A DNA stretch of 64,000 nucleotides from Cypionkella sp049896245 (GCF_049896245.1 NZ_JAFCTX010000007.1:1-64000), one strand, 5' to 3'; counted from the stretch's first letter, positions 32,916-40,605 are shown. Program-made: numbers and translations. The notes: generated from the sequence alone by a model not told the origin.

Positions 32916-33329
32916 ATGTTGCAACCAAAACGGACCAAGTTCCGCAAGCAGCACAAAGGCCGTATCCACGGCGAAGCGAAGGGCGGCTTCCTGCTGAACT
33001 TCGGCTCCTTTGCGCTGAAAGCCACCGAGCCAGAGCGTGTGACGGCCCGTCAGATCGAAGCGGCCCGCCGCGCGATCACCCGCCACATGAAACGCCAAGG
33101 CCGCGTCTGGATCCGGATTTTCCCGGATGTTCCGGTCTCGTCCAAGCCCACCGAAGTGCGGATGGGTAAAGGTAAAGGCTCGACCGACTACTGGGCAGCC
33201 AAGGTCAAACCGGGCCGCATCATGTTCGAGATCGACGGCGTGTCCGAGATCATCGCCCGTGAAGCCCTGCGTCTGGGCGCTATGAAACTTCCGGTCACAA
33301 CCCGCGTCGTGGCACGGGAAGATTGGTAA
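32916..33329 (+). CDS. rplP: 50S ribosomal protein L16
   Basis: L16 organises the A-site region of the 50S. The 137 residues begin MLQPKRTKFRKQHKGRIHGE and show the segment GRVWIRIFPDVPVSSKP and MGKGKGSTDYWAAKVKPGRI. This is normally followed within a few bases by rpmC; here two hairpins and 1.4 kb of unrelated genes intervene, so L16 ends a transcript segment. Confidence 0.98.
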   Translation: MLQPKRTKFRKQHKGRIHGEAKGGFLLNFGSFALKATEPERVTARQIEAARRAITRHMKRQGRVWIRIFPDVPVSSKPTEVRMGKGKGSTDYWAAKVKPGRIMFEIDGVSEIIAREALRLGAMKLPVTTRVVAREDW

Positions 33330-33360
33330 GTCTGCGCTCTCGCGCAGACCGTGCGGTGTA

Positions 33361-33440
33361 GCGCGTTTCCTCGGAAACGCGCGGGCCGTCACCCGGTTCA
33401 GAATAAGGCCTCCGCTGGCAACAGCGGGGGTTTTGCTTTT
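33361..33440 (+). terminator. Hairpin and intrinsic terminator after rplP
   Basis: A perfect hairpin GCGCGTTTCC-TC-GGAAACGCGC (33361-33382) is followed by a terminator stem CCTCCGCTG / CAGCGGGGG (33409-33430, GCAA loop) with TTTTGCTTTTT after it. It closes the first part of the S10/spc cluster. Confidence 0.85.
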
Positions 33441-33516
33441 TGCACCTCTATCCGCAGGGCAGGGGGCAGCACATATTCCTTCCGATCTACTCCATGATGC
33501 GCTATGATTACAAAAG

Positions 33517-33786
33517 ATGACAACGGATCACATCATGCCCCAGCAAGCCGCCTCCGAACCAATCACCATCCGCACCTCAAAGGTTGCCGAGATTGATGCC
33601 TTGGCGGGCGCGATGGATCGCTCGCGCAATTACATCGTGAACCAAGCCATCGAGCAATATCTGGCGGCAAACGTCTGGCAGTTGGAACGCATCACCACCG
33701 GAATAGCCGCCGCGCGTGATGGCCGCGTGCTTCCGGCCGCCGAGGTCTTTGCGGGCATCGCCGCGAAACACGGCTGGGCGCGGTGA
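33517..33786 (+). CDS. RHH-type antitoxin (ParD/CopG-like)
   Basis: The 89-residue protein has a ribbon-helix-helix DNA-binding domain: PITIRTSKVAEIDALAGAMD followed by RSRNYIVNQAIEQYL, the strand-helix-helix pattern of CopG/ParD proteins. The C-terminal part would bind and block the toxin. A GTG toxin start overlaps its stop codon, the standard antitoxin-toxin order. It would also repress its own promoter. Start could instead be the ATG at 33535 (MPQQAASE), since the first six residues look non-essential. The pair is inserted in the ribosomal cluster between rplP and rpmC. Confidence 0.87.
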   Translation: MTTDHIMPQQAASEPITIRTSKVAEIDALAGAMDRSRNYIVNQAIEQYLAANVWQLERITTGIAAARDGRVLPAAEVFAGIAAKHGWAR

Positions 33787-34094
33787 AACTGCTTGCCATT
33801 GCCGAACCAGCCGCCCGCGATCTGGAAAGCATCGTGGATTATATCGCGCAAGACAATCCAACCGCCGCCGAAAGCACCTACCGCGCCATCGTGCGCGCGG
33901 CCGAAAAGCTGCCCGCGTTTCCCGCAATGGGCCGTCCCGGACGCCACCCTGAAACGCGCGAACTCAGCATCGCCGATCTGCCCTATCTAATTGTTTACGC
34001 GGTCGGCGCAGAGCATGTGACGATCCTCGCGGTGTTCCACACCTCGCGAAATCTGGTACAGGCCCTGCATGACAGGTTGCAGGGCAGCGACTGA
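33783..34094 (+). CDS. RelE/ParE-family toxin
   Basis: The 103-residue protein has the ParE/RelE fold signature: IAEPAARDLESIVDYIAQDN in the N-terminal helices, MGRPGRHPETREL, and YLIVYAVGAEHVTILAVFHT near the end. ParE types poison gyrase and RelE types cleave mRNA on the ribosome; the H-T-S-R-N ending (HxxR) favours neither decisively, although the helix pattern is ParE-like. It begins with GTG overlapping the antitoxin stop (GTGA). With the antitoxin it may stabilise this chromosomal insertion. Confidence 0.87.
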   Translation: MKLLAIAEPAARDLESIVDYIAQDNPTAAESTYRAIVRAAEKLPAFPAMGRPGRHPETRELSIADLPYLIVYAVGAEHVTILAVFHTSRNLVQALHDRLQGSD

Positions 34095-34186
34095 CATTAA
34101 AGGAAGTAGGGTGTTAGTGTTGCGTGAAATCACGCTCCTGATGGCTTGCTGCCAGACACTCATCTCTGTGCAAACGAGGAATTAAG

Positions 34187-34528
34187 ATGGAAATGTTGCC
34201 TGTATCTGTGATACTGACCTTGGCGAGTTTTTTCTGCAAGAGCGGGATCGCACGATGGACGCTCTTAATATCGGCCTTACCGGCGCTGGTTTCGGTAGTA
34301 GGGATGTTTGTATCCTTCGGACTGTTTGCCTCGCTTGGTTGCACCGGAAGCGTTTTGGATCAACATGTGTGCTCGCCCGGTGCAATGGAAACGATGCGCT
34401 ATGAAATCATGCGTCTCGCTGTCCTACTTTGGTTTTATGGTACGTTCGCTGCGGTCGGCGTGGCGATTGTCGGGGGCGTTATCGCTTCAGCTGCAGAGTT
34501 TGCGAAACGAACGGGTGTAGCCCGATAG
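34187..34528 (+). CDS. Hypothetical membrane protein, 113 aa
   Basis: The product has hydrophobic segments at about 5-17, 22-52 and 75-100, so two to three membrane helices, and no recognised family motif. The ATG at 34187 follows GAGGAATTAAG. Its base composition is a little more AT-rich than the ribosomal genes on either side, consistent with acquired DNA. It is located between the toxin gene and the promoter that precedes rpmC. The function is unknown. Confidence 0.6.
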   Translation: MEMLPVSVILTLASFFCKSGIARWTLLISALPALVSVVGMFVSFGLFASLGCTGSVLDQHVCSPGAMETMRYEIMRLAVLLWFYGTFAAVGVAIVGGVIASAAEFAKRTGVAR

Positions 34529-34580
34529 TCGGATCGCAACAGACGGAATTGGCGAAAGCCATTCCCCCCAACAAACCCCC

Positions 34581-34609
34581 TTGCCCTATCCCCCTCCATC
34601 CCCTATACG
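34581..34609 (+). promoter_or_regulatory. Candidate promoter for rpmC (L29) segment
   Basis: TTGCCC (34581-34586), a C-rich 17-bp spacer, and TATACG (34604-34609) lie about 118 bp before rpmC. The element is almost the same as the one before rplO at 40483-40511: same -10, same spacer length and nearly the same spacer sequence (CCATCCCC). Confidence 0.6.
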
Positions 34610-34726
34610 ACCCCATCCACGGCTCCGAGGCGACTCGGAATCGGTGGTTTTACATTGATCCACCGGGTTCAGCGTGACCTTGCCGCAAGGTAGGGGCGCT
34701 CTGGTGATTGAAAAAGGAACAGGCGC

Positions 34727-34930
34727 ATGACCGCCAAGGAACTATTGGGCAAATCGCCCGAGCAGCTGCGTGAGAGCCTTGTGGCCCTCAAGAAAGAAGC
34801 GTTCAATCTGCGCTTCCAGGCAGCGACCAATCAGCTGGAAAACACCTCGCGTATGCGCGCTGTTCGAAGGGAAGTGGCACGTATCATGACCGTGCTGAAC
34901 CAGAAAGCCGCGCAAGCGGCTGCGAACTGA
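34727..34930 (+). CDS. rpmC: 50S ribosomal protein L29
   Basis: L29 is a small helical protein near the tunnel exit. The 67 residues include LLGKSPEQLRESLVALKKEA and FNLRFQAATNQLENTSRMRA, the family signature. AAAAGGAA precedes the ATG. It usually follows rplP directly but here restarts the cluster after an inserted block. Confidence 0.97.
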   Translation: MTAKELLGKSPEQLRESLVALKKEAFNLRFQAATNQLENTSRMRAVRREVARIMTVLNQKAAQAAAN

Positions 34931-34941
34931 GGAGCAGACCC

Positions 34942-35175
34942 ATGCCAAAACGTATCCTGCAAGGCGTCGTAACCTCGGACAAGAACGAGCAGACCATCAC
35001 CGTTCTGGTGGAACGCCGCTTCAAGCACCCGCTGTTTCACAAAACCGTGCGCAAATCGAAAAAATACCGCGCGCATGATGAGAACAACACCTACAAGACC
35101 GGCGATCAGGTTCGCATTGAAGAATGTGCCCCGATCTCGAAGACCAAACGCTGGACGGTGGTCGTTGCTGCATAA
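34942..35175 (+). CDS. rpsQ: 30S ribosomal protein S17
   Basis: S17 is a primary 16S rRNA-binding protein with an OB fold. The 77 residues include LQGVVTSDKNEQTITVLVER and RIEECAPISKTKRWTVV. It lies 12 bp after rpmC, with GGAG ahead of the ATG. rplN follows after 70 bp. Confidence 0.97.
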   Translation: MPKRILQGVVTSDKNEQTITVLVERRFKHPLFHKTVRKSKKYRAHDENNTYKTGDQVRIEECAPISKTKRWTVVVAA

Positions 35176-35244
35176 GCAACGGCTTTCGTCTTTTTCTGAA
35201 TACGAAACCCTGGGCAATGATGCCCAAAGGTCGGGAGAAACCAA

Positions 35245-35613
35245 ATGATCCAGATGCAGACCAATCTGGATGTTGCTGATAACTCCGGCGCTCGCCGGGT
35301 TCAGTGCATCAAGGTTCTGGGCGGCTCGCATCGCCGCTATGCATCCGTGGGCGACATCATCGTGGTGTCGGTCAAGGAAGCCATTCCGAAAGGCCGTGTT
35401 AAAAAGGGCGACGTGCGTAAAGCCGTTGTCGTGCGCACCGCCAAAGAAGTTCGCCGTGAAGACGGCACCGCTATTCGTTTTGACCGCAACGCCGCTGTCA
35501 TCCTGAACAATCAGGGTGAACCAGTCGGCACGCGTATCTTCGGGCCAGTGGTGCGTGAGCTGCGCGCAAAGAACTTCATGAAAATCATCTCGCTGGCTCC
35601 GGAGGTGCTCTGA
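35245..35613 (+). CDS. rplN: 50S ribosomal protein L14
   Basis: L14 forms an intersubunit bridge with 16S rRNA. The 122 residues begin MIQMQTNLDVADNSGARRVQ and include the RNA-contacting segment KRG-free core IVVSVKEAIPKGRVKKGDV and FGPVVRELRAKNFMKIISLA. A GGGAGAAA site precedes it. Its TGA overlaps the rplX ATG. Confidence 0.97.
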   Translation: MIQMQTNLDVADNSGARRVQCIKVLGGSHRRYASVGDIIVVSVKEAIPKGRVKKGDVRKAVVVRTAKEVRREDGTAIRFDRNAAVILNNQGEPVGTRIFGPVVRELRAKNFMKIISLAPEVL

Positions 35614-35918
35614 TGGCTGCGAAGCTTAAAAAGGGCGACACCGTCGTCATCCTGACCGGCAAGGACAAGGGCGCAAAGGGCGAGATTTCGTCCGTGAACC
35701 CGACCGCCAACAAGGCCATCGTCGATGGCGCCAACATGGCGATCCGTCACACCAAGCAAAGCCAGACCTCGCAGGGCGGTCGCATCGCAAAGCCGATGCC
35801 GATTGATCTGTCGAACCTCGCATTGCTGGACAGCAAAGGCAAAGCAACCCGCGTTGGCTTCCGCATGGAAGGCGACAAGAAGGTTCGCTTCGCTAAGACC
35901 ACCGGGGAGGCGATCTGA
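35613..35918 (+). CDS. rplX: 50S ribosomal protein L24
   Basis: L24 starts 50S assembly and sits near the exit of the tunnel. The 101 residues include the KOW segment KLKKGDTVVILTGKDKGAKG and GANMAIRHTKQSQTSQGG. Starts and stops overlap with rplN and rplE by one base each (TGATG), which indicates coupled translation. Confidence 0.97.
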   Translation: MAAKLKKGDTVVILTGKDKGAKGEISSVNPTANKAIVDGANMAIRHTKQSQTSQGGRIAKPMPIDLSNLALLDSKGKATRVGFRMEGDKKVRFAKTTGEAI

Positions 35919-36478
35919 TGCTCGACCAAGCCACCTACACCCCGCGTCTGAAGGCTGACTATAAGGACCGCATCTGCGCCGCCCTTATGGAAGAGTTCGG
36001 CTATAAGAACGCGATGCAACTGCCCCGTCTGGACAAGATCGTTCTGAACATGGGCGTTGGTGAAGCCGTCAAGGACACCAAAAAAGTCAAGAAAGCCGCG
36101 GAAGAGATGACTCTCATCGCTGGTCAAAAGGCTGTCATCACCCACGCGAAAAACAGCATTGCTGGTTTCCGCGTCCGTGAAGAAATGCCGCTTGGCTGCA
36201 AAGTGACCCTGCGCGGCGACCGGATGTACGAATTCCTCGACCGTCTGGTGACCATTGCTCTGCCGCGCGTCCGCGACTTCCGTGGCCTGAAGCCTACTTC
36301 GTTCGATGGCCGTGGCAACTACGCCATGGGTCTGAAAGAGCAACTGGTGTTCCCCGAAATCGAATTCGACAAAGTCGATGAAGTGCTCGGCATGGACATC
36401 ATCATCTGCACCACCGCTAAAACCGATGCGGAAGCGAAGGCACTGTTGAAGCAATTCAACATGCCCTTCACTTCTTGA
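35918..36478 (+). CDS. rplE: 50S ribosomal protein L5
   Basis: L5 binds 5S rRNA in the central protuberance. The 186 residues have the family segment LDKIVLNMGVGEAVKDTKKV and RDFRGLKPTSFDGRGNYAMG and end in the usual C-terminal QFNMPF. Overlaps rplX by one base; rpsN follows after 19 bp. Confidence 0.97.
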   Translation: MLDQATYTPRLKADYKDRICAALMEEFGYKNAMQLPRLDKIVLNMGVGEAVKDTKKVKKAAEEMTLIAGQKAVITHAKNSIAGFRVREEMPLGCKVTLRGDRMYEFLDRLVTIALPRVRDFRGLKPTSFDGRGNYAMGLKEQLVFPEIEFDKVDEVLGMDIIICTTAKTDAEAKALLKQFNMPFTS

Positions 36479-36497
36479 TCGCGCGAGGAACCTGACA

Positions 36498-36803
36498 ATG
36501 GCAAAAAAATCCATGGTGAACCGCGAAGTGAAGCGCGAAAAGCTGGTGAAGCAACATGCTTCCAAGCGCGCAGCACTGAAAGCGGTGATCAACGACCAAG
36601 CGAAACCGGTGGATGAGCGCTTCAAAGCGACCATCAAACTGGCCGAGCTGCCCCGCAACTCGTCGGCTGTCCGTTTGCACAATCGTTGCCAACTGACCGG
36701 CCGTCCGCATGCGTATTATCGCAAGCTCAAACTCTCGCGCATCATGCTGCGTGATCTCGCCTCGTTCGGCCAGATCCCCGGCATGGTCAAGTCGAGCTGG
36801 TAA
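36498..36803 (+). CDS. rpsN: 30S ribosomal protein S14
   Basis: S14 is a head protein near the decoding region. At 101 residues it is the long form without the zinc CxxC pairs of the short form. It shows NRCQLTGRPHAYYRKLKLSR and the C-terminal IPGMVKSSW. It lies between L5 and S8 as in the standard spc operon. Confidence 0.97.
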   Translation: MAKKSMVNREVKREKLVKQHASKRAALKAVINDQAKPVDERFKATIKLAELPRNSSAVRLHNRCQLTGRPHAYYRKLKLSRIMLRDLASFGQIPGMVKSSW

Positions 36804-36815
36804 GGAGGTCGCCAA

Positions 36816-37214
36816 ATGATGATGAACGATCCTATCGGCGACATGCTTACCCGTATCCGTAACGCGCAAATGCGTGGCAAATCGACCGTGTCGACCCCTG
36901 CCTCGAAACTGCGCGCCTGGGTTCTGGACGTGCTCGTAAGCGAAGGTTACATCCGCGGTTTCGAGCGCGCCAAGACCGATAACGGTCAGGGCGAGTTGGT
37001 GATCAGCCTGAAATACTTTGAAGGCGTGCCTGTGATCCGCGAAGTCAAACGCGTGTCCAAGCCCGGTCGTCGGGTATATATGTCCGTCAAGGAAATTCCG
37101 ACCGTGCGTAACGGCCTCGGTATCTCCATCGTGTCCACGCCGAAAGGCGTGATGTCAGATGCAAATGCGCGCGCAGCCAATGTTGGCGGCGAAGTGCTTT
37201 GCACCGTGTTCTGA
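36816..37214 (+). CDS. rpsH: 30S ribosomal protein S8
   Basis: S8 organises the 30S platform and in enterobacteria represses the spc operon. The 132 residues include NDPIGDMLTRIRNAQMRGKS and the C-terminal GLGISIVSTPKGVMSDANAR. Three ATG codons stand in a row; the first (36816) is best placed after TAAGGAGG. Confidence 0.97.
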   Translation: MMMNDPIGDMLTRIRNAQMRGKSTVSTPASKLRAWVLDVLVSEGYIRGFERAKTDNGQGELVISLKYFEGVPVIREVKRVSKPGRRVYMSVKEIPTVRNGLGISIVSTPKGVMSDANARAANVGGEVLCTVF

Positions 37215-37224
37215 GGAGGGTGGC

Positions 37225-37758
37225 ATGTCTCGTATCGGCAAAAAACCCGTAGAACTGATCAAGGGCGTTTCGGCGTCCGTGTCAGGTCAAACCATCGAAG
37301 TGAAAGGTCCGAAAGGCACCCGCAGCTTCACCGCAACCGACGACGTGACGCTCACGATCGACGAAGGCAGCATCAAAGTGACCCCGCGTGGCACTTCGAA
37401 GCGTGCGCGTCAGCAGTGGGGCATGGCGCGGTCGATGGTTGAAAACCTCGTCACCGGCGTCACAGCTGGTTTCAAGAAAGAGCTGGAAATTCAAGGCGTG
37501 GGTTACCGCGCTGCGATGGCTGGCAATGTTTTGAAACTGTCGCTTGGCTACAGCCATGAAGTCAACTTCGCCGTTCCAGCCGGGGTCACCGTGACCTCGC
37601 CGAAGAACACCGAAATCATTGTGGAAGGCATTGACCAACAGCTCGTTGGTCAGGTCGCTGCGAACATCCGCGAATGGCGCAAGCCCGAGCCCTACAAGGG
37701 CAAAGGCATCCGCTATAAGGGCGAGTTCGTGTTCCGCAAAGAAGGCAAGAAGAAGTAA
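37225..37758 (+). CDS. rplF: 50S ribosomal protein L6
   Basis: L6 lies near the factor-binding site. The 177 residues form two related domains and include SRIGKKPVELIKGVSASVSG and the C-terminal signature RKPEPYKGKGIRYKGE. The start at 37225 after GAGGAGG is the family start; a longer frame from 37159 overlaps rpsH and is rejected. Confidence 0.97.
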   Translation: MSRIGKKPVELIKGVSASVSGQTIEVKGPKGTRSFTATDDVTLTIDEGSIKVTPRGTSKRARQQWGMARSMVENLVTGVTAGFKKELEIQGVGYRAAMAGNVLKLSLGYSHEVNFAVPAGVTVTSPKNTEIIVEGIDQQLVGQVAANIREWRKPEPYKGKGIRYKGEFVFRKEGKKK

Positions 37759-37769
37759 GGGACACAATC

Positions 37770-38129
37770 ATGGCAAACACCAAGAGAGACCTGTTCCTCA
37801 AGCGCCGTCAGCGCGTTCGGAACAAAATCAAAGCGACATCCCACGGGCGCCTGCGCCTGTCGGTGCATCGCTCGAACAAAAACATCAGCGTGCAGCTGAT
37901 CGACGATGTGAAGGGCGTCACCATCGCCTCCGCCTCCACCTTGGAGAAGGAATTCGGGGTGGTCGGCCACAACAATGTTGAAGCAGCGGCGAAAATCGGT
38001 TCGGCAATCGCCGAGCGGGCCAAAAAGGCCGGTGTTGAAGTGTGCTACTTCGACCGCGGCGGTTTCCTCTTTCACGGTAAGATCAAGGCTTTGGCCGAGG
38101 CTGCCCGTGAAGGTGGATTGCAGTTCTGA
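37770..38129 (+). CDS. rplR: 50S ribosomal protein L18
   Basis: L18 binds 5S rRNA together with L5. The 119 residues show LFLKRRQRVRNKIKATSHGR, RLSVHRSNKNISVQLIDDVK and YFDRGGFLFHGKIKALAEAA. It is 11 bp from both neighbours in the spc order L6-L18-S5. Confidence 0.97.
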   Translation: MANTKRDLFLKRRQRVRNKIKATSHGRLRLSVHRSNKNISVQLIDDVKGVTIASASTLEKEFGVVGHNNVEAAAKIGSAIAERAKKAGVEVCYFDRGGFLFHGKIKALAEAAREGGLQF

Positions 38130-38140
38130 GGAGTTGAAAA

Positions 38141-38719
38141 ATGGCAGAACGTGATAACCGTCGGGACAATCGTGGTGGCAATGATCGCCGCGATAACCGG
38201 CCGGAAGAAACCCCTGAGTTCGCTGACCGCTTGGTCGCGATCAACCGGGTGTCGAAAACCGTTAAGGGCGGCAAACGCTTTGGCTTTGCGGCACTTGTAG
38301 TGGTTGGCGATCAAAAAGGCCGTGTCGGCTTCGGCAAGGGCAAGGCTAAGGAAGTTCCGGAAGCGATCCGCAAGGCGACCGAGCAGGCCAAGCGCCAGCT
38401 TATCCGCGTGCCGCTGAAAGACGCCCGCACCTTGCACCACGACATGGAAGGCCGTCATGGCGCCGGTAAAGTGGTGATGCGGACGGCTGTTGCCGGTACT
38501 GGCATCATCGCCGGTGGTCCGATGCGCGCTGTGTTCGAGATGTTGGGCCTGCAAGATGTGGTGGCAAAGTCCATCGGCTCGCAGAACCCCTACAACATGA
38601 TCCGCGCCACCATCGACGGGCTGAAGTCGGAAACCTCTCCTCGTCAAGTCGCGGCACGCCGTGGCAAGAAAGTGGCAGAGATCCTGAACAAGCCCGCCGC
38701 TGAAGTTGTGGAGGCTTGA
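38141..38719 (+). CDS. rpsE: 30S ribosomal protein S5
   Basis: S5 lies at the mRNA entry site and affects accuracy. The 192 residues start with a charged extension (MAERDNRRDNRGGNDRRDNR) found in alphaproteobacteria. Next come the double-stranded RNA-binding-like domain with KRFGFAALVVVGDQKGRVGF and the C-terminal domain with GTGIIAGGPMRAVFEMLGLQ. It ends just before rpmD. Confidence 0.97.
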   Translation: MAERDNRRDNRGGNDRRDNRPEETPEFADRLVAINRVSKTVKGGKRFGFAALVVVGDQKGRVGFGKGKAKEVPEAIRKATEQAKRQLIRVPLKDARTLHHDMEGRHGAGKVVMRTAVAGTGIIAGGPMRAVFEMLGLQDVVAKSIGSQNPYNMIRATIDGLKSETSPRQVAARRGKKVAEILNKPAAEVVEA

Positions 38720-38721
38720 AC

Positions 38722-38949
38722 ATGACTGACACCGTGAAGAAGACCCCCGCTGCGGATGCAGCAAAAAAGACCATAGTGGTCAAGCAGGTGGCTTCAGCTG
38801 CCCGCCGCCCGGCGAAACAGACCGCGACCCTGAAAGGTCTTGGCCTGAACAAAATGAACCGCACCCGCGAGTTGGAAGACACGCCTTCCATCCGTGGCAT
38901 GGTCAACAAGATCTCGCATCTTGTAACGATCATCGAAGAGCGCGGCTGA
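38722..38949 (+). CDS. rpmD: 50S ribosomal protein L30
   Basis: L30 is a small 50S protein. The product of 75 residues has an N-terminal charged extension (about 20 residues, TDTVKKTPAADAAKKTI) followed by the L30 core QTATLKGLGLNKMNRTRELE and SIRGMVNKISHLV. The ATG at 38722 is preferred over an in-frame TTG at 38716 because GGAGG stands 9 bp before it. A strong terminator follows instead of the expected rplO. Confidence 0.95.
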   Translation: MTDTVKKTPAADAAKKTIVVKQVASAARRPAKQTATLKGLGLNKMNRTRELEDTPSIRGMVNKISHLVTIIEERG

Positions 38950-38972
38950 TAGCTGCACCTTCGGGTTAGATA

Positions 38973-39002
38973 AAAACGCCCCGCCGAAAGGTGGGGCGTT
39001 TT
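38973..39002. terminator. Bidirectional terminator after rpmD
   Basis: AAAACGCCCCGCC pairs with GGTGGGGCGTTTT around GAAA, with A and T tracts on the two sides, so it can act on both strands. It separates L30 from L15, which are normally adjacent, and also faces the minus-strand HEPN gene. Confidence 0.92.
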
Positions 39003-39026
39003 GCATTTGGAACGCATGGCATCCTT

Positions 39027-39230
39027 CTCTTGCCTGATTTGGCCGCAGACAAATCGGGCCGCGCCTGCCTGCCCTCGGCAGGCGCGAGTCCGCGCCAGCC
39101 CAGTCAGACGCGCCCCGATTTCCCCAATGTTGTTCTTCTGCCCAACACCCCTTGCTCAACAGCCTTCGACCTTATGAGCAACTCGCCGAAAAACGCTGCC
39201 CCGCAGCGTTTTCATTCGGTTCGGGCGCGG
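39027..39230. repeat. Long direct repeat, copy 1
   Basis: About 200 bp that recur at 39851-40050. Conserved blocks are AAATCGGGCCGCGCCTGCCT with the following GGCAGGCGCG palindrome (39051-39086), GCGCCAGCCCAGTCAG (39092-39107), and CCTTGCTC...CCTTATGAGCAAC (39149-39182). Between blocks the copies have diverged. The 333 bp from rpmD to the HEPN gene hold only this repeat and the terminator. Confidence 0.8.
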
Positions 39231-39282
39231 GTGGATAGGTTACTCCTTTATAGGCGGTGGAGCGTCTCCGTGAAGCTAAACC

Positions 39283-39786
39283 CTACTGCGCAAACCGAAA
39301 CGCCTCACAAAACCGCACCAACCGCGCGTTACCCTTGTCCTGCAAGGCCCAACCCCAAGCCTCATCCAACACCACCTGAGCCGCCTCAATCCGCTCGCCG
39401 TCGCGCTCGCCATGCACCTTGGTATCGCCGTGGAACAAACTGCCCCGCACGTCCTGCACCACCAAAAAGAAATCCGAAACCGAATTCACCGCCCGCGCCT
39501 TTTTCCAAGACACCGCCCGATCCATATCGACCTTCAACAACCGAGGCGGTGCGTTGAACAGCACCTGAACCTCTGGCAACGCCCGGCAATGCGCTAGAAA
39601 GTCATCCCCTAGATCAGCCGCAAACCCGGCCCAACCCGCCTCAGCCGAGGTGCCGGGCTTTTCATACTTCAAATACCCCGCCAGCTTCAGCGCATATTCA
39701 AACCGCGCAAAACTCGCGACCAAGCTGCCCCATTCATTCTTGAACAGCAGCTTAATCCCCGCCCGATAATTGGTATCCACCGCCAT
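39283..39786 (-). CDS. HEPN-motif hypothetical protein
   Basis: The 167-residue protein starts at MAVDTNYRAGIKLLFKNEWG, is predicted mostly helical, and has VVQDVRGSLFHGDTK with R114 and H119 in the R-x4-H arrangement of HEPN ribonuclease-like domains. HEPN proteins often act as RNases in toxin-antitoxin and anti-phage systems, usually with a partner. No obvious minimal nucleotidyltransferase antitoxin is adjacent. The longer frame to 39951 runs through the direct repeat and is rejected as a start. The gene lies on the strand opposite to the ribosomal genes, between L30 and L15, flanked by long direct repeats, which suggests acquisition. Activity is inferred from the motif only. Confidence 0.65.
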   Translation of the reverse strand: MAVDTNYRAGIKLLFKNEWGSLVASFARFEYALKLAGYLKYEKPGTSAEAGWAGFAADLGDDFLAHCRALPEVQVLFNAPPRLLKVDMDRAVSWKKARAVNSVSDFFLVVQDVRGSLFHGDTKVHGERDGERIEAAQVVLDEAWGWALQDKGNARLVRFCEAFRFAQ

Positions 39787-39850
39787 GCCAGCCCCCGTGC
39801 AAAACAGCCCGCAGATACGCAGGATTTGGACACTCTGTCCATACAGCGGC

Positions 39851-40050
39851 CATCTTGCCCGATTTGTTCCCAAACAAATCGGGCCGCGCCTGCCTGCCCC
39901 CGGCAGGCGCGTTGCCGCGCCAGCCCAGTCAGGCGCGGCCAGATTTCTCAAGCCTCAGTTTGCGGCATAAGCCCCCTTGCTCGACGGCTTCCAGCCTTAT
40001 GAGCAACGAACCGGGAAATGCTCTCCCAGAGCATTTTCTATCGGTCCAGG
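39851..40050. repeat. Long direct repeat, copy 2
   Basis: Second copy of the approximately 200-bp repeat at 39027-39230. Both carry the CGCGCCTGCC/GGCAGGCGCG palindrome, the GCCAGCCCAGTCAG block and the CTTATGAGCAAC block, in the same order and orientation. Together they bracket the HEPN-motif gene. Confidence 0.8.
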
Positions 40051-40063
40051 TAATGGTTTGACA

Positions 40064-40438
40064 ATGTCTCGCTTTCTGCGACGTTTCAGTAAGGCAGGGC
40101 ACCTTGCATTAATCCTGCTGGATCACATCGTGAAATTGGGTGAATGTGTGGAACGTAAGGTCGTTCTTGAACTACCGATCTCTGATGAAGGTTTGTTGCC
40201 TGCGTTCGTGCAAGATTGTTTAGACGCCAAGGTGGATTTGATTTCAGTTTACGGGCCCGATGCTGCGCGCATCGAAGATGCGATTGATTGGATCGTTATA
40301 GGTTTGACATCCGATAAATCTCGATGGCCTGTGACGGCTAGCCATTCCGAACCAGATTGGACGAGGGACGAGGTTATTGAATACGCAAGCGGCTGGAATA
40401 CACCGACGCCGTCAGGGCTAACGATCCTGCGCCTATAG
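40064..40438 (+). CDS. Hypothetical protein, 124 aa
   Basis: The product (MSRFLRRFSKAGHLALILLD...) is a small cytoplasmic protein without signal peptide or membrane span. Its core includes LGECVERKVVLELPISDEGL and DWIVIGLTSDKSRWPVTASH, and ends with DWTRDEVIEYASGW. I do not recognise the family. The ATG at 40064 is chosen because upstream codons are part of direct repeat copy 2. Its composition is more AT-rich than the ribosomal genes. It sits between the repeat and the promoter of rplO. Confidence 0.6.
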   Translation: MSRFLRRFSKAGHLALILLDHIVKLGECVERKVVLELPISDEGLLPAFVQDCLDAKVDLISVYGPDAARIEDAIDWIVIGLTSDKSRWPVTASHSEPDWTRDEVIEYASGWNTPTPSGLTILRL

Positions 40439-40482
40439 CCAGTCCGCCACGCGATCCACCCTTCCTGCGTGGCTGTTTCAGC

Positions 40483-40511
40483 TTGATCCCCACCCCCATC
40501 CCCTCTATACG
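40483..40511 (+). promoter_or_regulatory. Candidate promoter for rplO-secY segment
   Basis: TTGATC (40483-40488), a 17-bp C-rich spacer and TATACG (40506-40511) lie about 95 bp before rplO. It is nearly the same as the element before rpmC at 34581-34609, and both follow inserted blocks in the cluster. Confidence 0.6.
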
Positions 40512-40605
40512 CCCGCAATGCCCCACCTATCGGCATAAGAATCACAAACAGCCGCGTTGCCCTCCCCGTCGCAGGGAGAAGCTTTCCGGCATAGGAGTAT
40601 GCGAC

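Noticed and set aside
39787..39951. N-terminal extension of the HEPN-motif protein
   Set aside because: These codons lie in direct repeat copy 2 and in GC-rich spacer; the protein-like sequence starts at MAVDTN.
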